NCBI GenBank assembly: GCA_945906975.1
Contig: CAMDRY010000018.1
Location: 1 to 20,361 of the forward strand
DNA: 20,361 nt
Direction: 5' to 3'
Source of the DNA: Bordetella parapertussis
GTDB taxonomy: Bacteria > Pseudomonadota > Gammaproteobacteria > Burkholderiales > SG8-39
This document shows positions 1 to 8,114 of the stretch, one piece after another. How positions within the stretch are numbered: position 1 is the first letter of the stretch; each line of letters opens with the position of its first letter. A program made the position numbers and the translations under genes. The notes under the pieces are model-generated. The model was not told the origin of the DNA. It did no database searches and saw only the letters and a program-made list of their open reading frames with translations.

Positions 1-2
1 CG

Positions 3-224
3 CGCGACGACGGCAGACGAAAGATACTGCAAACCGAACTCGGCGCAGAGCAGCAGTTTCTCAAGGACGCGCAGCAGAAGCTCGTCGAGCAGGAGCAGGT
101 GCGCAATGGCGACGAGCGCAATTTCGCCAAGGTGACGGAACGTTTGCAGCCATTCAAGGACAGGGTAGACCAGCACCAGAAAAACATCCAGGCGCTGCAA
201 AAGGAACTTTCCACCCTCAAGTAA
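3..224 (+). CDS. C-terminal part of a DUF4124-type coiled-coil protein (partial)
   Basis: An open frame runs in from the left edge and ends at TAA 222-224, giving 73 residues. The visible part is highly charged and rich in Gln, Glu, Lys and Leu, with a heptad-like pattern expected of a coiled coil, and no membrane segment. It includes the segment RRKILQTELGAEQQ. In betaproteobacteria a secreted DUF4124 protein with such a coiled-coil tail commonly sits between glnA and ntrB, and this tail fits that pattern. The DUF4124 domain itself would lie outside the window, so the family name rests on tail character and on the ntrB-ntrC neighbours only. No function beyond probable envelope location can be given. 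Confidence 0.6.
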   Translation, partial: RDDGRRKILQTELGAEQQFLKDAQQKLVEQEQVRNGDERNFAKVTERLQPFKDRVDQHQKNIQALQKELSTLK

Positions 225-252
225 GCAACGCCGCGCGTCGCTGCGCGGCCTG

Positions 253-1335
253 TTGCTGAAGCGCATGCTTGCCCCGTCCTATGCGGGACTCGATCTGCTT
301 GCCACAGCGGTGGTGACGCTAGACGGGCGTCTGTCTGTCCAATACCTCAATCCTGCGGCCGAGGCGCTCTTTGACGTTGGCCAGAAGAGCATTCTTGGCC
401 AGCCTTTCCTTGACCTCTTTACAGATGCCGGTGAATTCGAGGCGAAGCTGCGCCAGTCGATCAGTAGCGGTTGGGGTTTTGCCGAGCAGGAGCGCATTCT
501 TGGGCGCGCCGGACTGGAGCCGCTTGCGCTCAACTGCATTGTGACGCCGGTGGACAACGGGTCTTTTCAGTTGATCATGGAGTTGCGCCCCATTGAGCAG
601 CAGCTGCGTATCGAGCGCGAGGAGCAGCAGCTCAACCAGCATCTGGCCAATCGCGAGCTGATCCGGAATCTGGCGCACGAGATCAAGAATCCGCTGGGCG
701 GCTTGCGCGGTTCGGCACAGTTGCTTGAACGCGAGCTCGATCGCCCCGAACTGCGCGAATACACCCAGGTGATCATCAAGGAGGCGGACCGGCTGCAGTC
801 CTTGATGGATCGCATGCTCACGCCGCACCGGCCGCCGCATATCGGCCCGCTCAACATTCACGAGGTATGCGAGCGGGTGCGCAGCCTGATCCTGGCCGAG
901 TTTCCAAACGGCATCCGGATTCGTCGTAACTATGACACCAGCCTGCCGGAGATCCAGGCAGATCGTGAACAACTGATTCAAGTCATCCTGAATATCGCAC
1001 GTAACGCAGCACAGGCGATTGCAGCACAACCTGGCACGTGGCCGCAACTTTCGGGCTCCGGGGTGATTGAAATACGCACGCGTGTCGTGCGGCAGGTGAC
1101 GCTGGCCAGGAAGCGTTATCGGCTGGCATTAGAATTGCAAGTGATCGATGATGGGCCGGGAATTCCTCCTGAAATCCGTGATCGAGTCTTTTATCCGCTC
1201 GTTTCCGGTCGGGAAGGCGGGACCGGCCTGGGCCTCACGCTGGCGCAAACCTTCGTGCAGCATCATCACGGCGTCATCGAAGCGGAGAGCCAGCCTGGCA
1301 GAACGTGTTTTCGCATCGTGCTGCCTTTTCCCTGA
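253..1335 (+). CDS. ntrB: Nitrogen regulation sensor histidine kinase NtrB (GlnL)
   Basis: Cytosolic histidine kinase/phosphatase that phosphorylates NtrC under nitrogen limitation, normally under control of the PII protein. It has 360 residues from TTG 253, or 356 from ATG 265; neither start has a clear Shine-Dalgarno, so the start is uncertain. An N-terminal PAS-like domain covers about residues 12-120. The H-box has the phospho-accepting His142 in NLAHEIKNPLGG. The N-box is around N251 (NIARNAAQAI). The G1 box is IDDGPGIPP (298-306) and the G2 box is GGTGLGLTLA (322-331). There are no transmembrane segments, as expected for NtrB. It ends 21 bp before ntrC and is almost certainly co-transcribed with it. 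Confidence 0.95.
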   Translation: MLKRMLAPSYAGLDLLATAVVTLDGRLSVQYLNPAAEALFDVGQKSILGQPFLDLFTDAGEFEAKLRQSISSGWGFAEQERILGRAGLEPLALNCIVTPVDNGSFQLIMELRPIEQQLRIEREEQQLNQHLANRELIRNLAHEIKNPLGGLRGSAQLLERELDRPELREYTQVIIKEADRLQSLMDRMLTPHRPPHIGPLNIHEVCERVRSLILAEFPNGIRIRRNYDTSLPEIQADREQLIQVILNIARNAAQAIAAQPGTWPQLSGSGVIEIRTRVVRQVTLARKRYRLALELQVIDDGPGIPPEIRDRVFYPLVSGREGGTGLGLTLAQTFVQHHHGVIEAESQPGRTCFRIVLPFP

Positions 1336-1356
1336 CGGAATTATGAGAAAGAATCA

Positions 1357-2772
1357 ATGAATATGAAACCGGTCTGGGTCGTTGATGACGACAAGTCCAT
1401 ACGCTGGGTGTTCGAAAAAGCGCTGACGCGCGAGGGCATTGCCTACAAGACTTTCGCCCTCGCCCAGGATGCAATCGATGCGCTCGCCTCGGGGGCGCCG
1501 CAGGTGCTCGTTTCGGACATTCGCATGCCCGGCACCTCCGGCCTGGATTTGCTGCAAAACATCAAGCAAAGATATCCGACGCTGCCGGTGATTATCATGA
1601 CCGCGTATTCGGATCTGGAGTCGGCGGTGGCGGCGTTTCAGGGCGGGGCGTTTGAGTACCTGCCCAAACCCTTTGATGTCGACCAGGCGGTTGAGTTGAT
1701 CAGGCGCGCAATCGACGAATCGATGCGCGAGGACGAGGTGGCTGAAGTGGCGCAGGCCTCGCCGGAAATTCTCGGCCAGGCGCCTTCGATGCAGGAAGTG
1801 TTTCGGGCCATCGGTCGGCTTTCCCAATCGAATGCGACGGTGCTCATCACCGGCGAATCCGGTTCTGGCAAAGAGTTGGTCGCCCAGGCCCTTCACCGGC
1901 ATAGTGCGCGCGCGTCCAAGCCGTTTGTCGCAATCAACACCGCGGCAATGCCCAAGGACCTGCTTGAGTCCGAGCTGTTTGGTCACGAGCGCGGCGCGTT
2001 CACCGGTGCGCAAGCCATGCGCCGTGGCCGTTTTGAGCAGGCCGAGGGCGGGACGCTGTTTCTCGATGAGATCGGCGACATGCCGCCTGATTTGCAGACG
2101 CGGCTGTTGCGGGTTCTTTCAGACGGCAATTTTTACCGCGTCGGCGGTCATCAACCTATCAAGTCCAATGTGCGTGTCATTGCCGCGACCCACCAGAATC
2201 TTGAGGCGCGGGTCAAGGACGGACAATTTCGCGAGGACCTCTATCATCGTTTGAACGTCATTCGTCTGCGCCTGCCGTCACTGCGCGAACGGCGCGAGGA
2301 TATTCCGCTGCTGGCGCGTCATTTCCTGGCGAAGAGCGCGAAAGAGCTTGGCATGGAGGCCAAGCGTCTTACCGAAGCGGCAATGAATTATCTGAGCGCA
2401 CATGACTTTCCGGGCAACGTGCGCCAGCTTGAGAACGTCTGTCACTGGCTGACGGTGATGGCGGCGGGGCAGTCGGTAGAAATCAACGATCTGCCGCCTG
2501 AGTTGCGTGAAGAATCTTCGCGTGTGCAGGGTTCCGATTGGATTGGCGCGCTGTCGCGCGAGGCGGAAAAAGCCCTCGCGCGCGGCGAGTCGGGCATCAT
2601 GGATTCGTTGTCGCGCGAATTTGAAAAAGTGCTTATCGCCAAGGCGATGGCGCATACCGGCGGGAGGCGCATTGAAGCGGCCAATTTGCTGGGCATCGGC
2701 CGCAACACTATTACGCGCAAAATTCAGGAGCTTGGCCTGGAGGGCAAGGGCAATCGGGCCGAAGAGGCCTGA
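1357..2772 (+). CDS. ntrC: Nitrogen regulation response regulator NtrC (GlnG), sigma-54 activator
   Basis: Response regulator and AAA+ enhancer-binding protein that activates sigma-54 promoters of nitrogen-assimilation genes when phosphorylated by NtrB. The protein has 471 residues, the usual length. The receiver domain (about 4-120) has an acidic pocket at D10-D12, phospho-acceptor D54 in SDIRMPG and K104. The central AAA+ domain has Walker A GESGSGKE (about 166), the sigma-54 contact loop GAFTGA (about 213) and Walker B GTLFLDE (about 232). The C-terminus has a Fis-type helix-turn-helix (about 436-460, [20 protein letters not shown]). The ATG is preceded by GAGAAAG. All key motifs are intact. 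glnA is not in the window. Confidence 0.97.
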   Translation: MNMKPVWVVDDDKSIRWVFEKALTREGIAYKTFALAQDAIDALASGAPQVLVSDIRMPGTSGLDLLQNIKQRYPTLPVIIMTAYSDLESAVAAFQGGAFEYLPKPFDVDQAVELIRRAIDESMREDEVAEVAQASPEILGQAPSMQEVFRAIGRLSQSNATVLITGESGSGKELVAQALHRHSARASKPFVAINTAAMPKDLLESELFGHERGAFTGAQAMRRGRFEQAEGGTLFLDEIGDMPPDLQTRLLRVLSDGNFYRVGGHQPIKSNVRVIAATHQNLEARVKDGQFREDLYHRLNVIRLRLPSLRERREDIPLLARHFLAKSAKELGMEAKRLTEAAMNYLSAHDFPGNVRQLENVCHWLTVMAAGQSVEINDLPPELREESSRVQGSDWIGALSREAEKALARGESGIMDSLSREFEKVLIAKAMAHTGGRRIEAANLLGIGRNTITRKIQELGLEGKGNRAEEA

Positions 2773-2849
2773 TGCTGTTGGGCCGTGTTCTGCTGGTAGT
2801 TCTGCGAGGACGGCGCGCGTAAAGGCGCAAGTCCCCGCAGGAGGGTTGC

Positions 2850-3929
2850 CTACTTCACCGCTGCAGCGGCCGCGCGGTTGGATTCGAGTTTCGCATCGAC
2901 CAGGGCCACCACCTCATCGATATCGGCGCAACGCATGCCTTTTTGCGCCGCGATCGTCTGCACAAGCCGGTCGACGCGTTCGATGTTCTGGGCACCGCCA
3001 AACAGTGCGCGCGCCGCCGACGACGGACTGGCGAGCCCTTGCGCGGCATTGGCATACTTCTCGAAAGGCACCAGATCCTTCTCTGCGGCACCCAGCGACA
3101 TGCAAAGTTTGGCCACCCAACTGTAGACGGCCCGCGAGGCCTCAATATCCGAGTGCACCGCTTCCTGGATGGGGCGCATGCCCTTGGCGGTGATGCAGCG
3201 GTAGTTGCCCGCCATGAGCATGCTCCACTTGGCTAGCGGCACGAACACCGAGTCATGCACCTTGAGCTTTACCGGCAATTCAATCTTTCCTTCCGGCGTG
3301 TCGAAGCGCACCGCTTCAATGTCCGCTTCCAGCTGGCGCAGGATGGCGGTGTGTGCGTCCGAATCAAAGCGTGCCGCCTTGAAATTGGTGGGCAGGCGGA
3401 CCTGCAGCACATTGACTTTTTCCTCCGGCGGGCGGAATGCCTGCGGGTCCGGGCTGCAAAGTGTGAGCAGTGCCGGATCAAAGCTGTCCCAGACGGTGGG
3501 GTCGGTGTAGGCGCCGCGGCAGGCGTTGACGTCGACTCCCGGGATGCGCGCCACATACGGCAATGGCGGCATGTTCATGATCGACATACACGGGACTTTT
3601 GATTTCGCAACGGCCTCGAGCAATTCGCGCACGCCGGGTGAACGGTATTGCGGCTCTTGCATGGCAAGTGCGATGAGATCGTAGTCGGTGGGCTTGACCG
3701 TCCCGGGGGCCTCGGCGGAGAGCTTGCCGGGCAATTTGCGTGAATCGATCTCGACCAGCCCGGAGCGCCCCTTGATCGGCATGCGCACGATGGCCCCTTC
3801 CTTGTTGAACACCTCGGCTTCGGCTGCGAGGCAGATCATTTTTACGGTGTGTCCGGCGAGCACGAGTTTGGTCGCGAGTAATGATCCGTAGGACGCACCC
3901 ATGATCAATATTTTGTATGTCTTGTTCAT
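2850..3929 (-). CDS. Ketopantoate reductase-like Rossmann-fold oxidoreductase
   Basis: A 359-residue protein whose N-terminus (KILIMGASYGSLLATKLVLAGHTV with residues 6-29) looks like the nucleotide-binding fold of the ApbA/PanE ketopantoate reductase family, except that the glycine motif reads GASYGS rather than the usual GxGxxG. The C-terminal half is helical. K234 and N242 in the LAKWSMLMAGN segment resemble the PanE active-site helix, but the residue four after the lysine is Leu instead of the expected Asn. A true PanE is about 300 residues, so this is probably a diverged member with a different substrate. The start is secure: GGAGG lies 6 nt before the ATG. It stands alone, converging on ntrC, with a long AT-rich upstream region that holds repeated palindromes. 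The reaction is unknown. Confidence 0.7.
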   Translation of the reverse strand: MNKTYKILIMGASYGSLLATKLVLAGHTVKMICLAAEAEVFNKEGAIVRMPIKGRSGLVEIDSRKLPGKLSAEAPGTVKPTDYDLIALAMQEPQYRSPGVRELLEAVAKSKVPCMSIMNMPPLPYVARIPGVDVNACRGAYTDPTVWDSFDPALLTLCSPDPQAFRPPEEKVNVLQVRLPTNFKAARFDSDAHTAILRQLEADIEAVRFDTPEGKIELPVKLKVHDSVFVPLAKWSMLMAGNYRCITAKGMRPIQEAVHSDIEASRAVYSWVAKLCMSLGAAEKDLVPFEKYANAAQGLASPSSAARALFGGAQNIERVDRLVQTIAAQKGMRCADIDEVVALVDAKLESNRAAAAAVK

Positions 3930-4032
3930 TTGAATCCTCCGTTTGTGCTGTCTTTGCCAGGTTTGCGCGGCGTGGGTTGCGATGGCTTGGATGTTCGCCA
4001 GACCAAAGACAGAAAACGCAGACTAGCACAGG

Positions 4033-4061
4033 ATTTTATCGGCAGGAATTCAATCTCATAA
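4033..4061 (-). promoter_or_regulatory. Possible promoter for the ketopantoate reductase-like gene
   Basis: Read on the minus strand, TTATGA (4061-4056), a 17-bp spacer and TAAAAT (4038-4033) form a weak sigma-70-like pair. The putative -35 overlaps the first palindromic motif centred at 4061. Transcription would start near 4026, leaving about a 97-nt leader. This is a pattern match only; the -35 agrees poorly with consensus. Confidence 0.25.
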
Positions 4062-4117
4062 TATGGAAATTAATGATAATAAATTTCATAATATGAAAAA
4101 TAAACCGTAATATGAAA
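4057..4117. repeat. Three copies of a CATAATATGAAA-type palindromic motif
   Basis: The central copy at 4084-4098 is the perfect inverted repeat TTTCATA-A-TATGAAA. A second copy, CATAATATGGAAA, lies at 4057-4069. A third, with a degenerate left arm, lies at 4105-4117 (CCGTAATATGAAA). Centres are at about 4061, 4091 and 4110, that is 30 and 19 bp apart, close to whole helical turns. The stretch is far more AT-rich than the rest of the window. It lies 128-188 bp upstream of the ketopantoate reductase-like gene and looks like a cluster of operator sites for a dimeric regulator. The regulator is not identifiable from this window. Confidence 0.6.
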
Positions 4118-4215
4118 GATTATCCCCTCTGTTATCCGCCATTAACTGCCAATACGCGGCGCGGCATAAATGCTGCGGGGTGATGTGTGATGCGCACTCT
4201 TTGCCGCCTTGATTA

Positions 4216-4440
4216 TTGCGATGGGCGCTATGGGTCATGCGTAAGAAAATTTACGCTGACAGTGGTCTTTGGGGCGTGCTTGCAGCGGAACGTCGAAGCG
4301 TGACGGTGTTCAAGGGGATAAAAGACGCCGCAAGCGCCCGGATTGCGCGCGCGCAGATCTGGCAGTGGAATCGTCGCGGAAAAGGTCGTCTTCCGTCTTG
4401 TAGGGGTGTGCAAAGTGATTGCGTAGTGCGTTCGCCGTGA
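4216..4440 (+). pseudogene. Degenerate C-terminal fragment of malate synthase A
   Basis: One frame of this stretch encodes, around 4300-4368, VTVFKGIKDAASARIARAQIWQW. This lines up without gaps with the conserved malate synthase A segment of the form VPIxxLMEDAATAEISRxxIWQW. Key acidic residues of that segment are changed (Lys for the Glu before Asp, Arg for the Glu after DAATA). The match fades upstream and downstream, and there is no room for the full protein of about 530 residues. No isocitrate lyase gene is nearby. The simplest reading is a decaying remnant of an aceB gene of the glyoxylate shunt. The match is from memory of the family motif, so it needs a database comparison. The exact ends of the fragment are uncertain. 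Confidence 0.5.
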
Positions 4441-4470
4441 AAATAGGCCATAGTCCGCTTTAGGCGATAG

Positions 4471-4510
4471 GCTGGAAAGCGCCTACTGGCGCGGGTTTCC
4501 AGCTTATTTT
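4471..4510 (+). terminator. Rho-independent terminator-like hairpin behind the malate synthase relic
   Basis: GCTGGAAA (4471-4478) pairs with TTTCCAGC (4496-4503), and inside it GCGCC pairs with GGCGC around a TACT loop. On the plus strand the stem is followed by TTATTTT (4504-4510). On the minus strand no T-run follows, so it fits plus-strand transcription. It lies 30 bp after the stop of the malate synthase fragment and may be that gene's original terminator. Confidence 0.6.
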
Positions 4511-4579
4511 CGAATTAAAGTTCGAAGCGCAATGGGTATCGGCTCGAGGTCGGGGAGTCCCTCGTGCGGGGTGCTCTGG

Positions 4580-5344
4580 TCAGCGCAGTTCGCACACCAG
4601 TGGTGTGTGGTCAGACGGACGTTCAAGTTTTCTCGGTTCCAGATCAACCGTGCAGCGCGCGCACTGTTCTGCCAGTTTTTTTGATAAAAGAATGTGGTCG
4701 ATGCGCATACCCAGATTGCGCTTGAATCCGTTCATGCGGTAGTCCCACCAAGTGAAGGATTTTTCCGGTTGATCGAACAGGCGAAAGCTGTCAGTGAAAC
4801 CGAGCGCGATGAGGCGGCGAAAGGCCTCGCGTTCCGGTTCGCTCACCAGAACCTGGCCCTCCCAGGCTTTGGGGTCGTGTACGTCGCGGTCTTCCGGGGC
4901 GATGTTGTAGTCGCCCAGAACGGCGATGCGCGGGTGGCGTTCGGCCTCTTGCGCCAGCCAGCGGTGAAATGCCGCCAACCAGTTTAGTTTGTAGGCGTAT
5001 TTGTCGGAGCCGATCGATTGCCCGTTGGGAACGTAGGCGCAAATGATGCGTACGCCGGCAATCGTCGCGCCGATGACGCGCTTTTGTTCGTCGGCGTGAT
5101 CCGGGATGTTGTGCACGACATCCTCGGCCGGGATGCGCGAAAGAATGGCGACGCCGTTATAGGTTTTTTGTCCGAGGAAGGCCGCGTGGTAGCCGGCGGC
5201 TTGAATATCCGCCAGCGGAAATTTTGCGTCCTCCATTTTCAGTTCCTGCAGGCACAGCGCGTCTGGCTGGTTTTTGCCCAGCCAGTCGAGCACATGCGGC
5301 AGGCGGACCTTGAGTGAGTTGACGTTCCAGGTGGCGAGTTTCAT
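4580..5344 (-). CDS. xth: Exodeoxyribonuclease III (AP endonuclease)
   Basis: Mg-dependent 3'-5' exonuclease and AP endonuclease of base-excision repair, cytosolic. The 254-residue length is normal for the ExoIII branch of the exonuclease-endonuclease-phosphatase superfamily. Catalytic positions visible are N7 in TWNVNS, E34 in LQELK, Y104 in CAYVPNG, D145 and N147 in GDYNIAP, and D245-H246 in PSDHTP. The DNA-binding segment WWDYRMNGFKRNLGMRIDHI is also present. The ATG at 5344 has no strong Shine-Dalgarno, but the protein begins exactly where the family does (MKLATWNVNS). It is the last gene of the leftward run that starts at folD, 66 bp behind the glutaredoxin-like gene. Confidence 0.95.
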   Translation of the reverse strand: MKLATWNVNSLKVRLPHVLDWLGKNQPDALCLQELKMEDAKFPLADIQAAGYHAAFLGQKTYNGVAILSRIPAEDVVHNIPDHADEQKRVIGATIAGVRIICAYVPNGQSIGSDKYAYKLNWLAAFHRWLAQEAERHPRIAVLGDYNIAPEDRDVHDPKAWEGQVLVSEPEREAFRRLIALGFTDSFRLFDQPEKSFTWWDYRMNGFKRNLGMRIDHILLSKKLAEQCARCTVDLEPRKLERPSDHTPLVCELR

Positions 5345-5410
5345 GGGTGGTTCGATTCAGGTGTTCCGTACCCCGACTGCGGCACGGATTCAAGACCTCG
5401 GTTGAAATTT

Positions 5411-5974
5411 TTACTGCGTGGTCTTGGCGTTGCCCGGCAGGGCGGTCGGGGCGGGGGCTTGTGGCTTTGCGGCTGTTGCGGGTGCCATGGCCTTGATTGC
5501 ACCAGGCAAGTTGATCGCGTTCTTGGGATAGCCCGCCGTGTCGAGCAGGGTGTTGAAGCCCCCCGGTTCATAGCCGATTTGCACCTGCGAGCCCACGGCC
5601 AGGGTCGGCACCTGGTTGGTGCCGGAGACTTTTTTCAGCAGCGCGTTGCTTTCATCATCGGCTACGCTGACCTCGCGGAACGGAACGCCGCGCTTGCCAA
5701 GCAGTTCCCGCGCCTGCGGGCAACCGTCCTTGCAAGACGGCGAGGTATATAGAACCACCGGGTAAATGCGCACCGCTTCGGTCAGCTGATAGGGCGCCTG
5801 GCTGGTTTCGATCATGCTACCGCCCAGCTTTTTCTGCTCCACGCTTTTGGCGGCGGCCGGGGGCGGTGGCACGTCGGTGTAATGGACCTTTCCCGCCTGA
5901 TCGATCCAGCGATAGAACTGCGCCGACGCGCTGCTCGCCACTAGCATAAGTACAAGAACCAGAAGTCTTGTCAT
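5411..5974 (-). CDS. Secreted DUF4124 / glutaredoxin-like protein
   Basis: A 187-residue protein, probably periplasmic. Residues 1-18 form a typical signal peptide (MTRLLVLVLMLVASSASA). A DUF4124 motif follows (FYRWIDQAGKVHYTDVPPP, about 20-38). A thioredoxin/glutaredoxin-like domain covers about 70-145, with YTSPSCKDGCPQARELL and a cis-proline region TNQVPTLAVG. The two cysteines (C81, C85) are spaced CxxxC, not the classic CxxC. The tail is Ala/Pro-rich and disordered. The start is supported by GGGGAAC upstream of the ATG. It lies between prlC (22 bp) and xth (66 bp) and is likely co-transcribed with them. Its redox partner and substrate are unknown. Confidence 0.85.
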   Translation of the reverse strand: MTRLLVLVLMLVASSASAQFYRWIDQAGKVHYTDVPPPPAAAKSVEQKKLGGSMIETSQAPYQLTEAVRIYPVVLYTSPSCKDGCPQARELLGKRGVPFREVSVADDESNALLKKVSGTNQVPTLAVGSQVQIGYEPGGFNTLLDTAGYPKNAINLPGAIKAMAPATAAKPQAPAPTALPGNAKTTQ

Positions 5975-5996
5975 CTGTTCCCCGTTGACCGAAGCG

Positions 5997-8033
5997 TCAT
6001 GCGGAAATCATACCACTGTGCCGCATGAGGGCATCCACCGTGGGTTCGCGCCCGCGAAAAGCTTTGAACGATTCAATGGCCGGTCGGCTGCCGCCGACGG
6101 CGAGAATTTCTTCACGAAACCGCGCGCCTGTGCCCGGATCCAGCACGCCGCTCTCTTCAAACGCGCTGTAGGCGTCGGCTGATAACACCTCCGCCCACTT
6201 GTAACTGTAATAGCCTGCGCTGTAGCCGCCGGAAAAAATATGCGAAAAATTATTCGGGAAGCGGTTCCAGGCGGGGGGCACCGACACCGCGACTTTGCTG
6301 CGGATCTCATCGAGCAGGTGTTGTGCGGTCTTGCCGCTTTCCGGGTCGAACTCGTCGTGAAGCAGCATGTCAAAGAGCGAGAATTCGACTTGTCGCACCA
6401 TTTGCATGCCGCTCTGGAAATTCTTTGCCGCGACCATCTTGTCGAACAGCGCGCGCGGTAGCGGGGCGCCGGTATCGACGTGGGCGGTCATGTGCGAAAG
6501 CACATCCCATTCCCAGCAGAAATTTTCCATGAACTGGCTCGGCAGTTCGACCGCATCCCACTCAACGCCGCGGATGCCAGAAACACCGAGGTAATCGACG
6601 CGCGTGAGCATGTGGTGCAAGCCATGACCGAATTCGTGAAATAGCGTGATCACGTCATCGTGCGAGAAGGTTGCCGGCTTGTCGCCTGCCGGCGATGGAA
6701 AATTGCAATTGAGGTAGGCGACCGGGGTTTGTACGGTGGCACCGACCAAGCGGCGCGTTATCGCCTCATCCATCCAGGCACCGCCGCGTTTGGTTTCACG
6801 CGCGTACAAGTCGACATAGAAGCGCCCGATGACGGTGCCATCCTTCTCGCTGATGCGATAAAAGCGCACATTCGGATCCCAGGCTTCGGCTTGTTCGGAC
6901 TCGATGTGCAGGCCGTAAATGGTTTCGATCACGCGAAACATGCCCTGCATGACCTTGGGTTCCGGGAAATATTGTTTTACTTCCTGGTCGGAGAAGTCAT
7001 ACCGGCGCAGGCGCAGTTTCTCGGACGCATACGAGCTATCCCAAGCCTGCATCTGGGCGATGCCAAGTTCGTTTGCGGCAAAGGCGTTGAGCTCATCCCA
7101 GTCCTTTAGTGCGAAGGGTTTGGCCTTGGCGGCGAGATCCTCGAGAAAGTCGACAACCTGGCGTGGCGATTCGGCCATTTTTGTCGCCAGAGAGACTTTG
7201 GCGTGGCTGCTGTAGCCGAGCAGTTGCGCCGCTTCATTGCGCAGCTTGAGGATTTGGGCGATCAACGGCGTGTTGTCCCAGTCGAGCTTGCCGAACTCGC
7301 TTGCCCTGGTGACGTGGGCGCGATAAATCCTTGCGCGCAGGTCGCGGTTATCCGCATATTGCATGACCGGCATGTAGGAGGGGGCATGGAGGGTAAATTT
7401 CCAGCCTTTTGCCCCGGCTTTTTGCGCCGCTTCGGCGGCCAGTTCCAGGCTGTCTTCGGGGATGCCCGCGACATCTGCCAGGTCTTCCACCGTGGTGGAA
7501 AAAGCGTTGGTGGCATCGAGCACATTTTCCGAAAATTTCGTCGACAGTCGCGCCAGTTCATCCATGATTTGCGCGTAGCGTTGCTTTTTTTCCTCTGAAA
7601 GTTCGGCGCCGGACAGGCGGAAGTCGCGAATTTCGTTGTCGATGATTTTTTGTTGCTGGCCTTTGAGCGAGGCAAATTCAGCCGAGGCCCGGAGCGCCTT
7701 GTACTTTTCAAACAGCGCGAGATTCTGGCCAAGCTCGGTCCAGTACTGGACTATGCCGGGCTGGTTTGCGTTGTAGGCTTCGCGTAATTCGGGCGACTCG
7801 AGCACGCCGTGCAGGTGGCCCACCACACCCCAGGCGCGGCCAAGGCGCTCGTTGGCGTCCTCCAGCGGCGCGACAAAGCTGTCCCAGGTGGCGGCGACAG
7901 ACGTGGCTGTCAGGCGGTTGATCAGCGCGCGATTTTCTGTCAGCAAGGCTTCCACTGCGGGCGCGATGTGCTCGGTGCGGATTGTTGCGAATCGCGGCAG
8001 GCCGTTGAAATCGAGTAGCGGGTTGGTGCTCAT
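5997..8033 (-). CDS. prlC: Oligopeptidase A (M3 family zinc metallopeptidase)
   Basis: Cytosolic zinc endopeptidase that degrades short peptides, including released signal peptides. From ATG 8033 it has 678 residues, the normal length for PrlC/OpdA. The zinc motif HEFGH is at 466-470, and the third ligand lies in DAVELPSQFMEN about 25 residues further on. The C-terminal substrate-binding region with SGGYSAGYYSYKWAEV is intact. An in-frame start at 8051 would add six residues. The start at 8033 is preferred because GGAAGG lies just upstream and the family begins at this point (MSTNPLLDF). It lies 81 bp after folD and 22 bp before the glutaredoxin-like gene. Confidence 0.95.
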   Translation of the reverse strand: MSTNPLLDFNGLPRFATIRTEHIAPAVEALLTENRALINRLTATSVAATWDSFVAPLEDANERLGRAWGVVGHLHGVLESPELREAYNANQPGIVQYWTELGQNLALFEKYKALRASAEFASLKGQQQKIIDNEIRDFRLSGAELSEEKKQRYAQIMDELARLSTKFSENVLDATNAFSTTVEDLADVAGIPEDSLELAAEAAQKAGAKGWKFTLHAPSYMPVMQYADNRDLRARIYRAHVTRASEFGKLDWDNTPLIAQILKLRNEAAQLLGYSSHAKVSLATKMAESPRQVVDFLEDLAAKAKPFALKDWDELNAFAANELGIAQMQAWDSSYASEKLRLRRYDFSDQEVKQYFPEPKVMQGMFRVIETIYGLHIESEQAEAWDPNVRFYRISEKDGTVIGRFYVDLYARETKRGGAWMDEAITRRLVGATVQTPVAYLNCNFPSPAGDKPATFSHDDVITLFHEFGHGLHHMLTRVDYLGVSGIRGVEWDAVELPSQFMENFCWEWDVLSHMTAHVDTGAPLPRALFDKMVAAKNFQSGMQMVRQVEFSLFDMLLHDEFDPESGKTAQHLLDEIRSKVAVSVPPAWNRFPNNFSHIFSGGYSAGYYSYKWAEVLSADAYSAFEESGVLDPGTGARFREEILAVGGSRPAIESFKAFRGREPTVDALMRHSGMISA

Positions 8034-8061
8034 GCTTTTCCTTCCAGTCAACGGTAAGACC

Positions 8062-8090
8062 CTCTAACGGGCCGGTTCACGGTTTAACAA
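8062..8090 (-). promoter_or_regulatory. Possible promoter for prlC
   Basis: On the minus strand TTGTTA (8090-8085), a 17-bp spacer and TTAGAG (8067-8062) form a plausible sigma-70-like pair in the 81-bp gap between folD and prlC. The match is moderate and there is no other support. Confidence 0.25.
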
Positions 8091-8114
8091 GACTCTTGCG
8101 GGATTTTCATCCGG

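Larger units (their letters stand above)
3930..4579. other. 650-bp intergenic stretch
   Basis: It lies between two leftward genes. It contains, in order, the leader of the ketopantoate reductase-like gene, an AT-rich block with three palindromic motifs (4057-4117), a stretch with no recognisable content (about 4120-4215), a degenerate malate synthase fragment (4216-4440, +), a strong hairpin (4471-4503) and a pair of TTCGAA hexamers (4509-4514, 4521-4526). No intact gene was found in it on either strand. Confidence 0.7.

Noticed and set aside
319..1047. Long minus-strand frame of 242 codons inside ntrB
   Set aside because: Antisense shadow of a clear ntrB gene in GC-rich DNA. No domain and no start signal.
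2773..2849. Possible terminator between convergent ntrC and the ketopantoate reductase-like gene
   Set aside because: No stem with a following T-run was found on either strand.
4509..4526. Two TTCGAA hexamers 6 bp apart, as a possible operator
   Set aside because: Only two short self-complementary words in AT-rich DNA behind a terminator; likely chance, and no gene starts nearby.
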